Below, piece after piece: positions 31,601-41,498 of a stretch of DNA of 64,000 nucleotides (position 1 is its first letter; each line of letters begins with the position of its first letter). The notes below the pieces were generated by a model. That model saw only the letters and a list, made by a program, of their open reading frames with translations. It did no database searches and was not told where the DNA came from. Source of the DNA: Panonychus citri (taxonomy: Eukaryota > Arthropoda > Arachnida > Trombidiformes > Tetranychidae); NCBI RefSeq assembly GCF_014898815.1, contig NW_026515546.1:2466501-2530500 (forward strand), read 5' to 3'. The translations under genes were made by a program, and so were the position numbers.

Positions 31601-33204
31601 GTTGGAAATTGACGATTACAATGTTGATTGCGAGTTGAAATTTTCGAATCGAACCAAAAACTCAAAGAATTCTAACTCAATTCAATAGCCAATCTACTAA
31701 AGTTCATGAAAGATCAAGTTTTATATTATACATATGATTATTGCAATCGAATCGTTGAAATCGTATGAGCCTCAAAATGTTCATAAAGGTAACCCTTGAA
31801 CTTTCGAGTTATTTTTTCTCTTGAATTCGAATTGAAAAAAGAAAAGTGAAATTTACATCCAACTTTTTTTCTCTATTCTTTTTTCAGCCATTCAGAACTT
31901 TCTCCTTGAATATCATGAATCTAACATTCATCGGTGATAATGATAATGTTACATTGTTATATTCAAATTGTTATTAGTTGATTTATTGAATCGACTATTG
32001 AAATATTCTGATTCCTTGTATGAGATAACTGAATTCTATGAAGATATATACAAGCTTAATGTGATTATTTAACATGGTATGAGTAAGATGATTAGTTTAT
32101 TGTATTCAGGATATAACGGTAATGATTATGATGTTTATGATGATGAATGTATGATTAGTTTAAGAATAAATCTCATGGTAAATTGATTATCATCAGTATC
32201 GTATGAACAATTGTTGTTGTCTTGGATTAACTAACGATTCTGATGATGATTATATTCAAATAATAATAATGATCATCGTCATTATCATTCAGGATAAAAG
32301 TTTAATCATCATGGATTTCAGAATATATAATTTATATCCTGAATTTTTTCTTATTCCAGATAAACATTTTCTCTTCCATGAAAATCAAATTAAACTTGGC
32401 TTATCAACATTGAATTTACTATCTTCTTGATTGATTATCAGATGATAATCATCATTATCTTCAATCAATCTCTGAGTAAATTTAAAAGTTTCACAGATTA
32501 ATTAGCTTATATTGTAATTAGTGATCGCAAGGTGTTTGGAACTGTTTATGATTCTGAATATTATGAAGCAATTTCTTCTGTGATTTTTGGTGGTGAAAAA
32601 TGATCGTCATGATAAAGATGAAGATGATGAAATTACTCAGAAGAAAAGTGTCAAGATTGATGGTCAAGTCTCATGAGCATCTTTTTTCTATATGTGTTTG
32701 TGTGGATTGTCATTATCAACACCCAACATGATGAAGTGAAAATAGTTTAATGATGAGCGAGGGAGGAAAAATGATGAGGAGGAAAAGGAAATCGCTTAAA
32801 TTCAGTAGGTTGATGAAAGATTTTTCCTCTTGGTCTCTCTTTCTATTTCTTCACAATAAATTCAGTGGGAGAGAAAGAGGAAGAGGTTTGGGTGGTGGAA
32901 GATGTAATAATAATGTTTAATCATGAATGAACTATTAATATCTATGGAAAGAGATGATTTTGATTCTTGTTTTAACAACTCTCATGATAAATCATTCTCA
33001 TGACTTTATCTTATTTTCATGATAAGATAAAGATGCGATGATACAGATTATGCTTACATTTGATGATGATAATGTTTCTTACTAAAGTAGATGATTTGTT
33101 TTCGGGTTCTTTTTGGGTTAAATGATTTCCCTATTATATGTTTTTGGGTTGATTAGAAAGCCTAATGACTTTTTGATTGAAGATAAATGAGAAGTTTTTT
33201 ATTG

Positions 33205-33263
<59 letters not shown>

Positions 33264-35866
33264 CTGATTATTTCAACAGATATTTACATTACGTGGTTGA
33301 CTAATTTTCTGAAACTGCGAACCTTTGTCTCTATGACATCGGTTTTAGTTTCGAAGATCTTTAAAATCTTTTGTGGTCTTACCCGTGGACTCGTATTACC
33401 GCATCACTTATTCACTTATCGTTTCATCGACAACTTCGAAAAAGATTGAAATCGAATTTAAGAAAAAAAAGAAACAACATTTAAATGGAAAGAATTATTT
33501 TAACTTGATAATCATTAAACTGCATGATACAACAATTCTTTTATATTCATATTATATTAATATTTACATTATTATATCATTGTTGGTAGCTGATTTAATC
33601 ATTTAGTCAAAAAAATTAAATCAAAGATTGGAGAATCATTAATTACTAATCAAACACACATTAATTGTTACTCAACCCAATAAAAGGATATAAGGTTGGG
33701 TCACTAGGTCCTTGATTGTTGGATATTTGTCTCGATTCTCTTGAAAGAGGTTCATTGGTGGCCAACGAAGTTCCAAACAAGCCAATATAAACGATGAGGG
33801 CAGCTTGAATATAATAGTTTAAATTCATGATGATTTAGCGTTGATTCGAAACGAAAGTTACTTGAGCACAAAAGACAATTAAGACTTTGACTGTTGTTGT
33901 TTATCGAAACGATTGAATGAAAATGATGATCTTTAGGTGAGAAAAGTTTCACTTTCAAAGCAGTTGCTGGAGAAAATTAATTTATCGATAGTTAGAGGAA
34001 ATGTCAACTTGGCAACAACAAAGCTGATTAATTACCTGTGAAAATGAGTCACAACGAAACCAATCATTGGTATTATATTCCCTTTTTTTGGTCTATTGAT
34101 CTAATCTGCCATCTTTACTTCTAGTTTAAGGTGACTGTCCTTTAGGTTCTTTCCGTTCTTTCCGTTATTTTCTAGTTTTTCTGTAGATTTTGACACAAAC
34201 GCCATAATGTTTATCGTCTTCTCTAATTCACTCAGATCTACATGCTTACTACGAATTGTTTGACTGAAACAACTTTGAAAAAAGGGATTAGAACGATATG
34301 AATGTTGTTGATATTCACGATGATTAGATGAGCGAAATAGTGACTTTGTGTGCTTTTAGTGCCAATTAAGTGTAACTGTGACAGAATGTAGGCTCTTGAA
34401 AGGTGAGAGACGATAAATGAGAATATATTTGGCTGATTGGAAGAAGTGAATCTCTCTCTCTCTCTCTCTGCAAAATCGAAGTTCGTTTGGATACTTTACT
34501 TGATTATTATACTATCAAATCCGATTACTTTATGTTTAATTTTTCTTCATTTTCTTGTTGATTTTCTTTAGTTAATGTCACCGAAGATCCAGCTTTCTGT
34601 ACACAATTTCTTACGCTGTTTTCGGTTGTCCTAGTTATCACCTCGTTACCTTTTTCTTTGTTCTTCTGTATAAAGGTAAAAAGCAAATTTCATTTCTCTG
34701 GTCGATTCAATTTTTCCGATAAATTGTCTGAATTGAATTTCTTGTTTGTTTAGGTTGTTCAAGAATATGAAAGAGCCGTCATATTTAGATTAGGTCGTTT
34801 GGTTTCTGGTGGTGCTCGAGGTCCAGGAATTTTCTTCATAATCCCTTGTATTGATACTTATTCAAAGGTTGACCTGAGGACAGTTTCATTTGATGTTCCA
34901 CCTCAAGAAGTAATTAATTTGCTTGGGTTCTTTTGATTTCATTTGTGACAAAATACTTTGTGAGCTTAGAATTAATAATTTTGTTTCTTAATCACTTTAT
35001 TTTCTGACAATCAGATATTATCCAAAGATTCAGTAACCGTTGCTGTTGATGCTGTTGTTTACTTCCGTATTAGTAATGCCATTGCCTCGGTGTCTAATGT
35101 TGAAGATTATGCTCGATCAACTCGATTATTGGCAGCGACAACTCTTCGAAATGTTCTTGGGACCAAGAATTTATCGGAAATCCTTTCAGAACGAGAATCG
35201 ATCAGCCACATGATCCAATCGAGTTTAGATGAAGCCACAGACTCTTGGGGTGTTAAAGTGGAAAGAGTTGAAGTGTAAGTGTCATTAGAGTAACAATGAA
35301 AAGATCATTACCGAAAAAGTTTTCCATTTACAATCAATCACTTTGATGAATCTATTAATTGTTGTAAATACTAATTCTATCTCTCATTCACTTCCACTTT
35401 ATTGATTGTTCCATTATCATCTTAACAGTAAAGATGCTCGTCTACCATTCCAGCTACAACGAGCTATGGCTGCGGAAGCTGAAGCTACAAGAGAGGCAAG
35501 AGCAAAGGTTAGTTCATCAATAGAAGACAAACCAAAATCAAGGAAAAGAAATTAATCTTTGATGTTTCCTACTTTTCCACCTTTAACTTTGATTTTCCCT
35601 ACAATTTGAAACCTCTGATACTAATTGTTTTCTATTCCTACTTCTCCATATTAATTAAGGTAATTGCTGCTGAAGGTGAACAAAGAGCTTCCAAAGCACT
35701 GAAAGAAGCGGCTGAGGTCATAATGGCTTCTCCAGCAGCTCTACAATTACGTTACCTTCAAACTTTAAGTTCAATTGCTGGAGAGAAAAATTCAACAATT
35801 GTTTTTCCTGTTCCAATGGAATTGTTCAGAGGTTTCACCGTTGGAACGATTTCCAATGAAATTTAA
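28607..35866 (+). CDS. Stomatin/prohibitin-domain membrane protein with long N-terminus
   Basis: Stomatins are lipid-raft proteins with a membrane hairpin that scaffold and regulate ion channels. Exons: 28607-28661, 28912-29265, 34572-34675, 34754-34909, 35015-35274, 35429-35507 and 35660-35866; all junctions are GT-AG and in phase. The first two exons encode a long Pro-, Asn- and His-rich cytoplasmic region. Exon 3 gives the membrane hairpin ([19 protein letters not shown]). Exons 4-7 give the canonical core: [24 protein letters not shown], the SPFH/PHB domain ([31 protein letters not shown]), the coiled coil ([16 protein letters not shown]) and the oligomerisation end ([11 protein letters not shown]). 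A poly(A) signal AATAAA is at about 35958. The second intron is 5.3 kb and hosts two small genes on the other strand. Resembles C. elegans MEC-2/UNC-1-type stomatins in layout. Confidence 0.93.
28871..28899. repeat. (TC)n microsatellite
   Basis: About 14 TC units in stomatin intron 1, shortly before the acceptor of exon 2, where it also lengthens the pyrimidine tract. Confidence 0.95.
29283..29502. mobile_element. MITE-like element with 21-bp inverted ends
   Basis: AAAACTTCTCTAAAATGTCC at the left end is repeated inverted at 29482-29502, giving a 220-bp unit with about 21 perfectly paired end bases. No coding capacity, and no convincing target duplication was found. Class unknown. Confidence 0.55.
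29750..30530. repeat. Intronic segmental duplication, copy 1
   Basis: Matches 33450-34350 in order: TTTAAGAAAAAAAAGAAACA, the small secreted-peptide gene, its 5' flank (GTTACTTGAGCACAAAAGAC), and a block near the end (GAACGATATGAATGTTGTTG, ATTCACGATGATTAGATG). The intervening bases differ more, so this is an older duplication than that of the glucosylceramidase genes. Confidence 0.75.
29899..30030 (-). CDS. Small secreted peptide 1, 43 aa
   Basis: Open frame of 43 codons starting with a clear signal peptide ([20 protein letters not shown], cleavage probably after SLA). The mature part is about 20 residues and ends NPDGSY. A paralog lies at 33661-33828 with the same signal peptide and pro-region (SLATNEP-SR) but a different mature part. 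The 5' flank is conserved between the two as well. Nested in the large stomatin intron on the opposite strand. Family unknown; a secreted effector, neuropeptide-like or defence peptide are all possible, and I claim none. Confidence 0.65.
   Translation of the reverse strand: MNFNYCIQALILVVIGLFGTSLATNEPVSRKVPYQFLNPDGSY
30655..30860 (-). repeat. Dispersed 200-bp repeat, copy C
   Basis: Reverse-strand copy of the repeat at 21037 and 24755. On the minus strand it has CACCTGATAATCAAATGATC, ATCCGATATGTAAATTA and TCTGAATAAAGAATGAAGAT. It lies in the large stomatin intron. Confidence 0.65.
30861..33206. other. Interior of stomatin intron 2 without recognised features
   Basis: AT-rich intronic DNA with runs of GATGAT and ATCATC. 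No ORF longer than 75 codons and no repeat shared with other parts of the window that I could find. Confidence 0.5.
33207..33261. repeat. (TC)n microsatellite, about 27 units
   Basis: The longest uninterrupted dinucleotide run in the window, in the large stomatin intron. Confidence 0.95.
33450..34350. repeat. Intronic segmental duplication, copy 2
   Basis: Second copy of the unit at 29750-30530; carries the second small secreted-peptide gene and its conserved upstream flank. Confidence 0.75.
33661..33828 (-). CDS. Small secreted peptide 2, 55 aa
   Basis: Paralog of the peptide gene at 29899-30030. The signal peptide ([20 protein letters not shown]) and following [10 protein letters not shown] are conserved. 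The mature part then differs completely and is longer, ending [12 protein letters not shown]. Conserved leader with variable mature part is typical of fast-evolving secreted peptides. Most substitutions in the leader are silent or conservative (for example AAT TTC/TTA AAC, GGT/GGC TTG TTT GGA ACT TC), which supports translation. No cysteines remain in the mature part, so it is not a disulfide-rich toxin or defensin. Confidence 0.68.
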   Translation of the reverse strand: MNLNYYIQAALIVYIGLFGTSLATNEPLSRESRQISNNQGPSDPTLYPFIGLSNN

Positions 35867-36357
35867 TTACTTACCAAACACAAACACTGTAACTCTTATC
35901 ATGATTATCATAGAACCATTGGAAACTGGACACTAATTAGCTATGTATAGAACTTTCAATAAAAGACTTTTTTTATTAACCAGTCGAATACTCAAATTAT
36001 AATCCAATTCAATGCTCAGATGATTCATCAAAAACAATAATTCGCAACACGAATTAATTTATAAGTAAAATGAATTAGATAAAATAACAATATCAATTCG
36101 CATCTCATTTAAAAGTTTGGTTTCTTTGATCAAGAAACAATTGATTAAGAATTGATTTCACATTTGAAAAAGAAGCGCATTTTTAATTGACTATTTACTC
36201 AATAGATGGCGCGAGTTTGAGTCTCCAAAACAAAACAAAATGAAAATTTTTTTGTTAATTGTTTTTAATTATGGATCAAATTAATTAATTGTTGTTCCTG
36301 GATTATTAACTTTATTTATTGAATTTTTTTTGCTAAATTAATGTATATTGTCTTGTG
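35867..36357. other. Short intergenic spacer
   Basis: Holds the stomatin 3' UTR with AATAAA at about 35958. The promoter of the next gene should lie in the last 300 bases; no motif stands out. Confidence 0.6.
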
Positions 36358-37850
36358 ATGCCACCGAAGTGAGTCCATGTCGATGATTTTTTGGTTCTGT
36401 GATTACTAATTTGTGGTTTTTCTTTTTTCTTTTTCTTATTTTTTGTCTCTTTTTCATTTGTTTTTTTTAAATCGATCTTATTGAAGACGATATTTTGACG
36501 ATGAAAGGAGCGCCAAACCAGGTATACTTAGCGATGAATTAAGAGCTGCCATTAATCTTCATGATGATAAGTTACCCATGTGGATATATAAGATGAGGGT
36601 TCTTGGTTATCCTCCCGGTTGGCTTCAACAAGCTGACATTAGTAATTCATCATTACAATTATTTGATGACACTAGTCAAGTTCATCAATCAACTACTTCC
36701 CAAGGTGATTATTGCCTTAACCTTTATTTTCTGCATTGGTTATTAATCCATTTATTTCAATTTTGTTTCATTTAGTTGAAGAACAAGCTTTCAATCCAGA
36801 ATGTTTTGTTGAATTCCCGGGTTTTAATGCTCCTGTTCCAGAAGGAGTGAAAGATGTAAGTTGTTCAACTTGGATTCTAATACTAATATCGATAAAATTG
36901 CTTGATTTGGACTAATTTTCTCTTCAAATCTTTTCAATTAGCACTGTGAGATTCTGGGAATGCCTCCAATGCAAGGTTTCCAACAGCTTAATTTCGTTAA
37001 ACAAACGATTCTCCCACCGAAGCCTGTCCCATATAAACGGATCAAATTGTCTAAAAATGACTCTGGTTAGTCATGGATTTTTTTCTTTTTCATCCAACCT
37101 TTTACAATCAGAATTATAATACTTTCTTAATCAATATTTCACAGATACAAATAATGGTTCTGTCTGTTTAGATGATGATGACGACGAAATACAAATTATC
37201 GAACCAAATTCGGAAAAAATAAAAACAATTATGATCCAAGATGTAGAAAAGGAAGAAGGCGAAGCAAGTGACTCAGATGATGAGATAATTGCCATTAGTA
37301 GTTCAATCGAAAAGCCAAAAGATCATCAAAATTCATCCATATCAATTATATCAACTTCAAGTGAATCGAAAACTAAATCGCCAAGTCCACGAAATGATTC
37401 AATTATCTTAATATCTCCAACTAAACCAGATTTAAGTCTTCCATCAACATCATCAGCATCTCAACAATCACCATTACTATCTCCAACAACAACAGAATTA
37501 ATTCAAAAAATGTCGAAAAAGACAAACAAGAAGAAGAGAAATCAACTTTAAACGAAACAACATCAATAGAGATTCAGGGTGAAGATAAACAATCAAATGA
37601 TAATCCGACTTCTCAACCAGAAGATTCACCTTCATCCACAATACAAGAACAAATTAAATCACCTTCAATGCGACTAATTGGTATGGGCTGCCCGACACCC
37701 GCTGATATTGATTGTAAAAAACCTCCGTTAGAAAAGTTTGCCGTTGGAATGGGAGAATTAATTTACTTTGAAAATCTTCCAACATCAACTGGAGTTTTCG
37801 ATAAAATGAGACATGTGATCTTTAAAGTTCGTAAAAAACTTTCCGAATGA
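36358..37850 (+). CDS. ZCCHC8-like: ZCCHC8-like PSP-domain protein, short form, one frameshift
   Basis: ZCCHC8 is the scaffold of the nuclear exosome targeting complex, linking RBM7 and the MTR4 helicase. Exons: 36358-36368, 36487-36704, 36776-36855, 36942-37065 and 37145-37850. The PSP (proline-rich) domain is clear: KPGILSDELRAAI, LPMWIYKMRVLGYPPGWL, and FVEFPGFNAPVPEGV. A long acidic, Ser/Thr-rich middle follows. The C-terminus (KFAVGMGELIYFENLPTSTG) matches the conserved ZCCHC8 C-terminal segment that engages MTR4. The usual N-terminal coiled coil and the CCHC knuckle are absent; I found no upstream exon for them, but the tiny first exon could be mis-called. The frame breaks at a run of six A (37505-37510), where one more A would join the two halves; probably a sequencing error. 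Confidence 0.8.
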
Positions 37851-38272
37851 AAAGACTTTTAATTTACTAATCATCTCTTCATTCAATTTGTAAATTCATT
37901 CACATTTTCCTTAATTTTTTTCATAGAAACATTTATACAAATACATTAACATGAATTCAATCACTTTGAAAATGTACAAAGATTTAAATTTAATCACATG
38001 TGATTATAAAGCGACCAGGATGATTTTATAATTGTTCATCAGAGTTTCATGATTCTCAATTAATACTAAAACAATCATTTTTACTAAGTATTAATTTATT
38101 TTTGTTTAATTTGATCAATGAAATGTAGATGAAATATCGTATATGAAAGTTGTTTATGAGAACGAGCAAAAAAAGGTATTTAGTTAATTGACTAAAATTA
38201 ATTGCTGATGATGATTACTAGTGACCAGTAGATGGAAATAACTTTAGTTAAAGTGTTGAAATTACCTATTAC
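37851..38272. other. Spacer between convergent genes
   Basis: Shared 3' region of the ZCCHC8-like gene (plus) and TIM17 (minus). No further feature seen. Confidence 0.6.
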
Positions 38273-39284
38273 CTATGCTTCCGACGAGTGTACAAATGGA
38301 TTAACTCCCATATTCGGTTGAGAGTTCATTGCTAAAATAACATGAGAATAGAGGAAAAGAAAGATTGTAAACAATTAAAGTTCTTGGACTAATAATTAAG
38401 GTGAAACAATTACCTGCTGGTGCGAATGCAGCGGCTGAATATCTTCCCATTAATATCGCAACTCCTTCGATTAAAGCTAATAAAGTTCCCCAATAACTGC
38501 AGATCCTAACATTGTCATGGTACCACCTGAATGGAGAAACATTTGATTGAGTTAAATTAATTTCAGTAATAGTAATCCTAGCTTCGATCTTGTTGATGTA
38601 AAGATTAATATCTTGCATCACATCGATAGTTATCTTGATCTTATTGATTGACTAGAACAATCTAATGACACTTACTACGCACTGCGAGGATTCCACCAGT
38701 GGCTGCACCACTGATTATCGAATTCCATGGATCTTCTTTCTTTCTAATTTGAATCAACGCACAATCAATTGTGGAAAAGTACCTCCCCAAACAGCGAAAC
38801 TTCCGCCTATCATTGGTGCTCGCTGTCTAATTGCCGACCAACTACCATAAAATCTACGAGACATTCCCTAAACAATGGAATATACAGAGAAAGAGAAAGC
38901 ATTACATTAGTAACAAAGATAACAAAAAGATAAAAATTCTAAAAGAAAATTTTGAAAACAAGAAAAGAAAAAAATCTCAAGGTTAAAGCAGCATGTTCGT
39001 TACATTGAATTACCAACACATGATGAAGATGATTTAACACTTACGGATGGAGCATTTCTAAAACCTTTAATTCCTTGGAAAACACTACCACCGATGGCAC
39101 CCATGGAAAAAGCACCACCACAATCGTCAACAATACGCCAAGGGCTAAAAGACCAACCAATAAAAGAAAAAGAAAAGTAAACAATTAATCAAAAATTATT
39201 CTTCTAGAAAATTGAATAAAACACAAAACCAGATGAGGAAAAGAAACAAAAACTTTACCAAGGTTCTCTGGTATATTCTGCCAT
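38273..39284 (-). CDS. TIMM17: Mitochondrial import inner membrane translocase subunit Tim17
   Basis: Core channel subunit of the TIM23 presequence translocase in the mitochondrial inner membrane. Exons (minus): 39284-39259, 39144-39045, 38867-38676, 38526-38414 and 38331-38273. The start [20 protein letters not shown] is diagnostic. Further motifs are [33 protein letters not shown] and [12 protein letters not shown]. Two frames are broken by single-base losses in homopolymers: AAAA at 38775-38778 (five expected) and CCCC at 38488-38491 (five expected). The gene is essential and single-copy in most animals, so these are very probably assembly errors. An alternative first exon (ATG at about 39485, MPSLGRFCQLG) could splice in frame to AATATACC just inside exon 1, giving another N-terminus; I prefer the start at 39284 because it matches the family. 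Confidence 0.92.
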
Positions 39285-41450
39285 TCCAATTAACAATAAA
39301 ATAATTTAGACACCCAAGTAAAAGTAATAGGAACCCGTTTAATAAACGAAAACAATTAAAGCTAATTAGAAACAATTACATTAATCAATAAACCTTCAAC
39401 CCTTAACCTTCAATCAAATGGGAATCTCAAACTTGTGAGAAAAACATACCGCCGAGTTGACAAAATCTTCCAAGAGATGGCATCATTTCGAATTTCGGGG
39501 ATCATCGTTTAAGAAAAAATTGTAAACGAACAAAAAATTTAACCAAAAATGAATTAAAAATTAATCAAGTTAATCCATTTTCAACCTGTGTGATTTTAGT
39601 TAAACTTTAATTACAATTGACCAGTTAACAATTTAATCTACTTACTGGACTGTTCCGTTTATGATCAAATGTATTCTTGTAATTAAATCAATCAGAAAAA
39701 GTGGAGTCAAGTTCAAATCAATCATCAATTTGTTGGGTTAAAGGTGATAAGTAACAGAGACAAACAAAACCTTGTGATGTAAATTAAATTTAATTGTTTG
39801 ATTTAATTGCAGGTGAAAATGGTGACAACATAAATTATTTTTCCAAAATTGAGACCTTGACCTGCAGAGTGTTAATTTAGAAAGTTAATTAGTTTAAAAT
39901 TAACGGTAAGTTTTCGTTTCTCAAGTGTTTTAATTTCTCTTTTTCTATATTTTCTAACAGTAAGATTTTTTTTTTCTTACCAAGAATCCTCACTGATTGT
40001 TATGGCTAATTTTCTGAAATTTTTCTTTAATTTTCTTAGGTAATTATGGTAAACCATCTGAAAATGATCGATTGATTGAGTAACCACATTTGGAAAATTT
40101 CCACCGTCATCCTGAGATTCATCGATTCTTTCCCTTTTTCTGTTAACCTCATCTTGGATCTTGTAGTGTGTCAACTCTTATTTAATTTAACAACATCGCT
40201 TCTTATTTAACTTTTTTTCTTCCAATCAGTGTATATATTACGTCTAAATGATTTGTCATATCAGTTGAGGTAGGAAATTTTCCGTGACTGTGACTTATTG
40301 GATTCAATATTTACCATCGTCCATTTGATTTAACCTTGCAAAGCTCAATACAGAGGGAGAAAAACGATCAACACAAAAGAACTGAAAATATAACCGGAAA
40401 AATGGCTTGGAAAAAGTTGTAACACTTTTCAATACGGAAATTGATACAAGGACAAATTTATCTCGGATAATCTCGTCATCATTATTTCGTCATCACCGAA
40501 TTACGTATAAATCTATCTTCTGATCATGGAGAGATCATCAGCAATCAACTGGACCGAGTCAAATTCAATTATCTATCGATAATTACTAAAGAAAACGTTG
40601 TCTGGAATATTCCCTCAAGTTGATTTCCAATCTTATGGCGATTTGAAGATAATTAAACTCCGTTTCAATCACAATTGAAAAGAAATGAATTCTATGTTAC
40701 TTATGGTTAAGTGACGAAAAAAACGACCGAATTTCGTTGGAAAAGAAAAAAGTTTACCAAAGAAACAGAACAAGATTATATGACAGAAAACGAGAAGTTA
40801 TCAGATTTACCAAAGACTATTAATAACCAACCTATTTAATGCTGACCATTCTGATGACCAATTGAATATTAATATTTTCTCCTTCTTTCAATGTAAATCA
40901 TTTGTTTGTTTTCACAACTTGCTTTCCAATAGCATGGACAGTTCAATCACGAACTAAATTCTGACCGTGACTTTGTCAGTTTAATTCTAATTGTTGTACA
41001 ACAATCAACATATTCATCGAAATAATTGTTACTTTATATCAAATTTTTCTCGAGAAAACTTTCTTTTCCAAATGTAAACCAAGGTGATCTTTTTTTTTAT
41101 ATCAATCTAATTGTCTCCGCTATTTTTGGTCTATTTACTGGTGTTGCTTCTGCCGTTTCTGTTAATGAAATCATCATCATCGACATGATCAACCATCTAT
41201 CACTCATTTTATCTCATCAATACAATAATAACAATTAACGATATCTAAGTGCATCAAATAACAACAACTATCAAGGTAAGTTTATATTAGATTTTGTGTT
41301 ATTAATAATTTACTATTTTCTTTGTGTCGATTGACAATGATGATAATAGAGTTTAGAATTGATTCAACCTTCCTAATTTTACCTTGATCATCCATTATTA
41401 ATTAATTTACCATTTAATTTTGCTTCCTCTCTCATCATCTACATCCATGT
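39285..41450. other. Non-coding region upstream of Tim17
   Basis: Contains the Tim17 promoter. A minus-strand frame of 65 codons (39977-40174, MTHYKIQDEVNRKRERIDES) is charged and not low-complexity but has no support beyond being open. Nothing else recognised. Confidence 0.45.
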
Positions 41451-41451
41451 T

Positions 41452-41497
<46 letters not shown>
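41451..41497. repeat. (TC)n microsatellite
   Basis: About 22 TC units with one CC interruption. Confidence 0.95.

Positions 41498-41498
<1 letters not shown>

Noticed and set aside
29899..33828. Small peptides as defensins or disulfide-rich toxins
   Set aside because: Mature parts contain no cysteines and no known motif.
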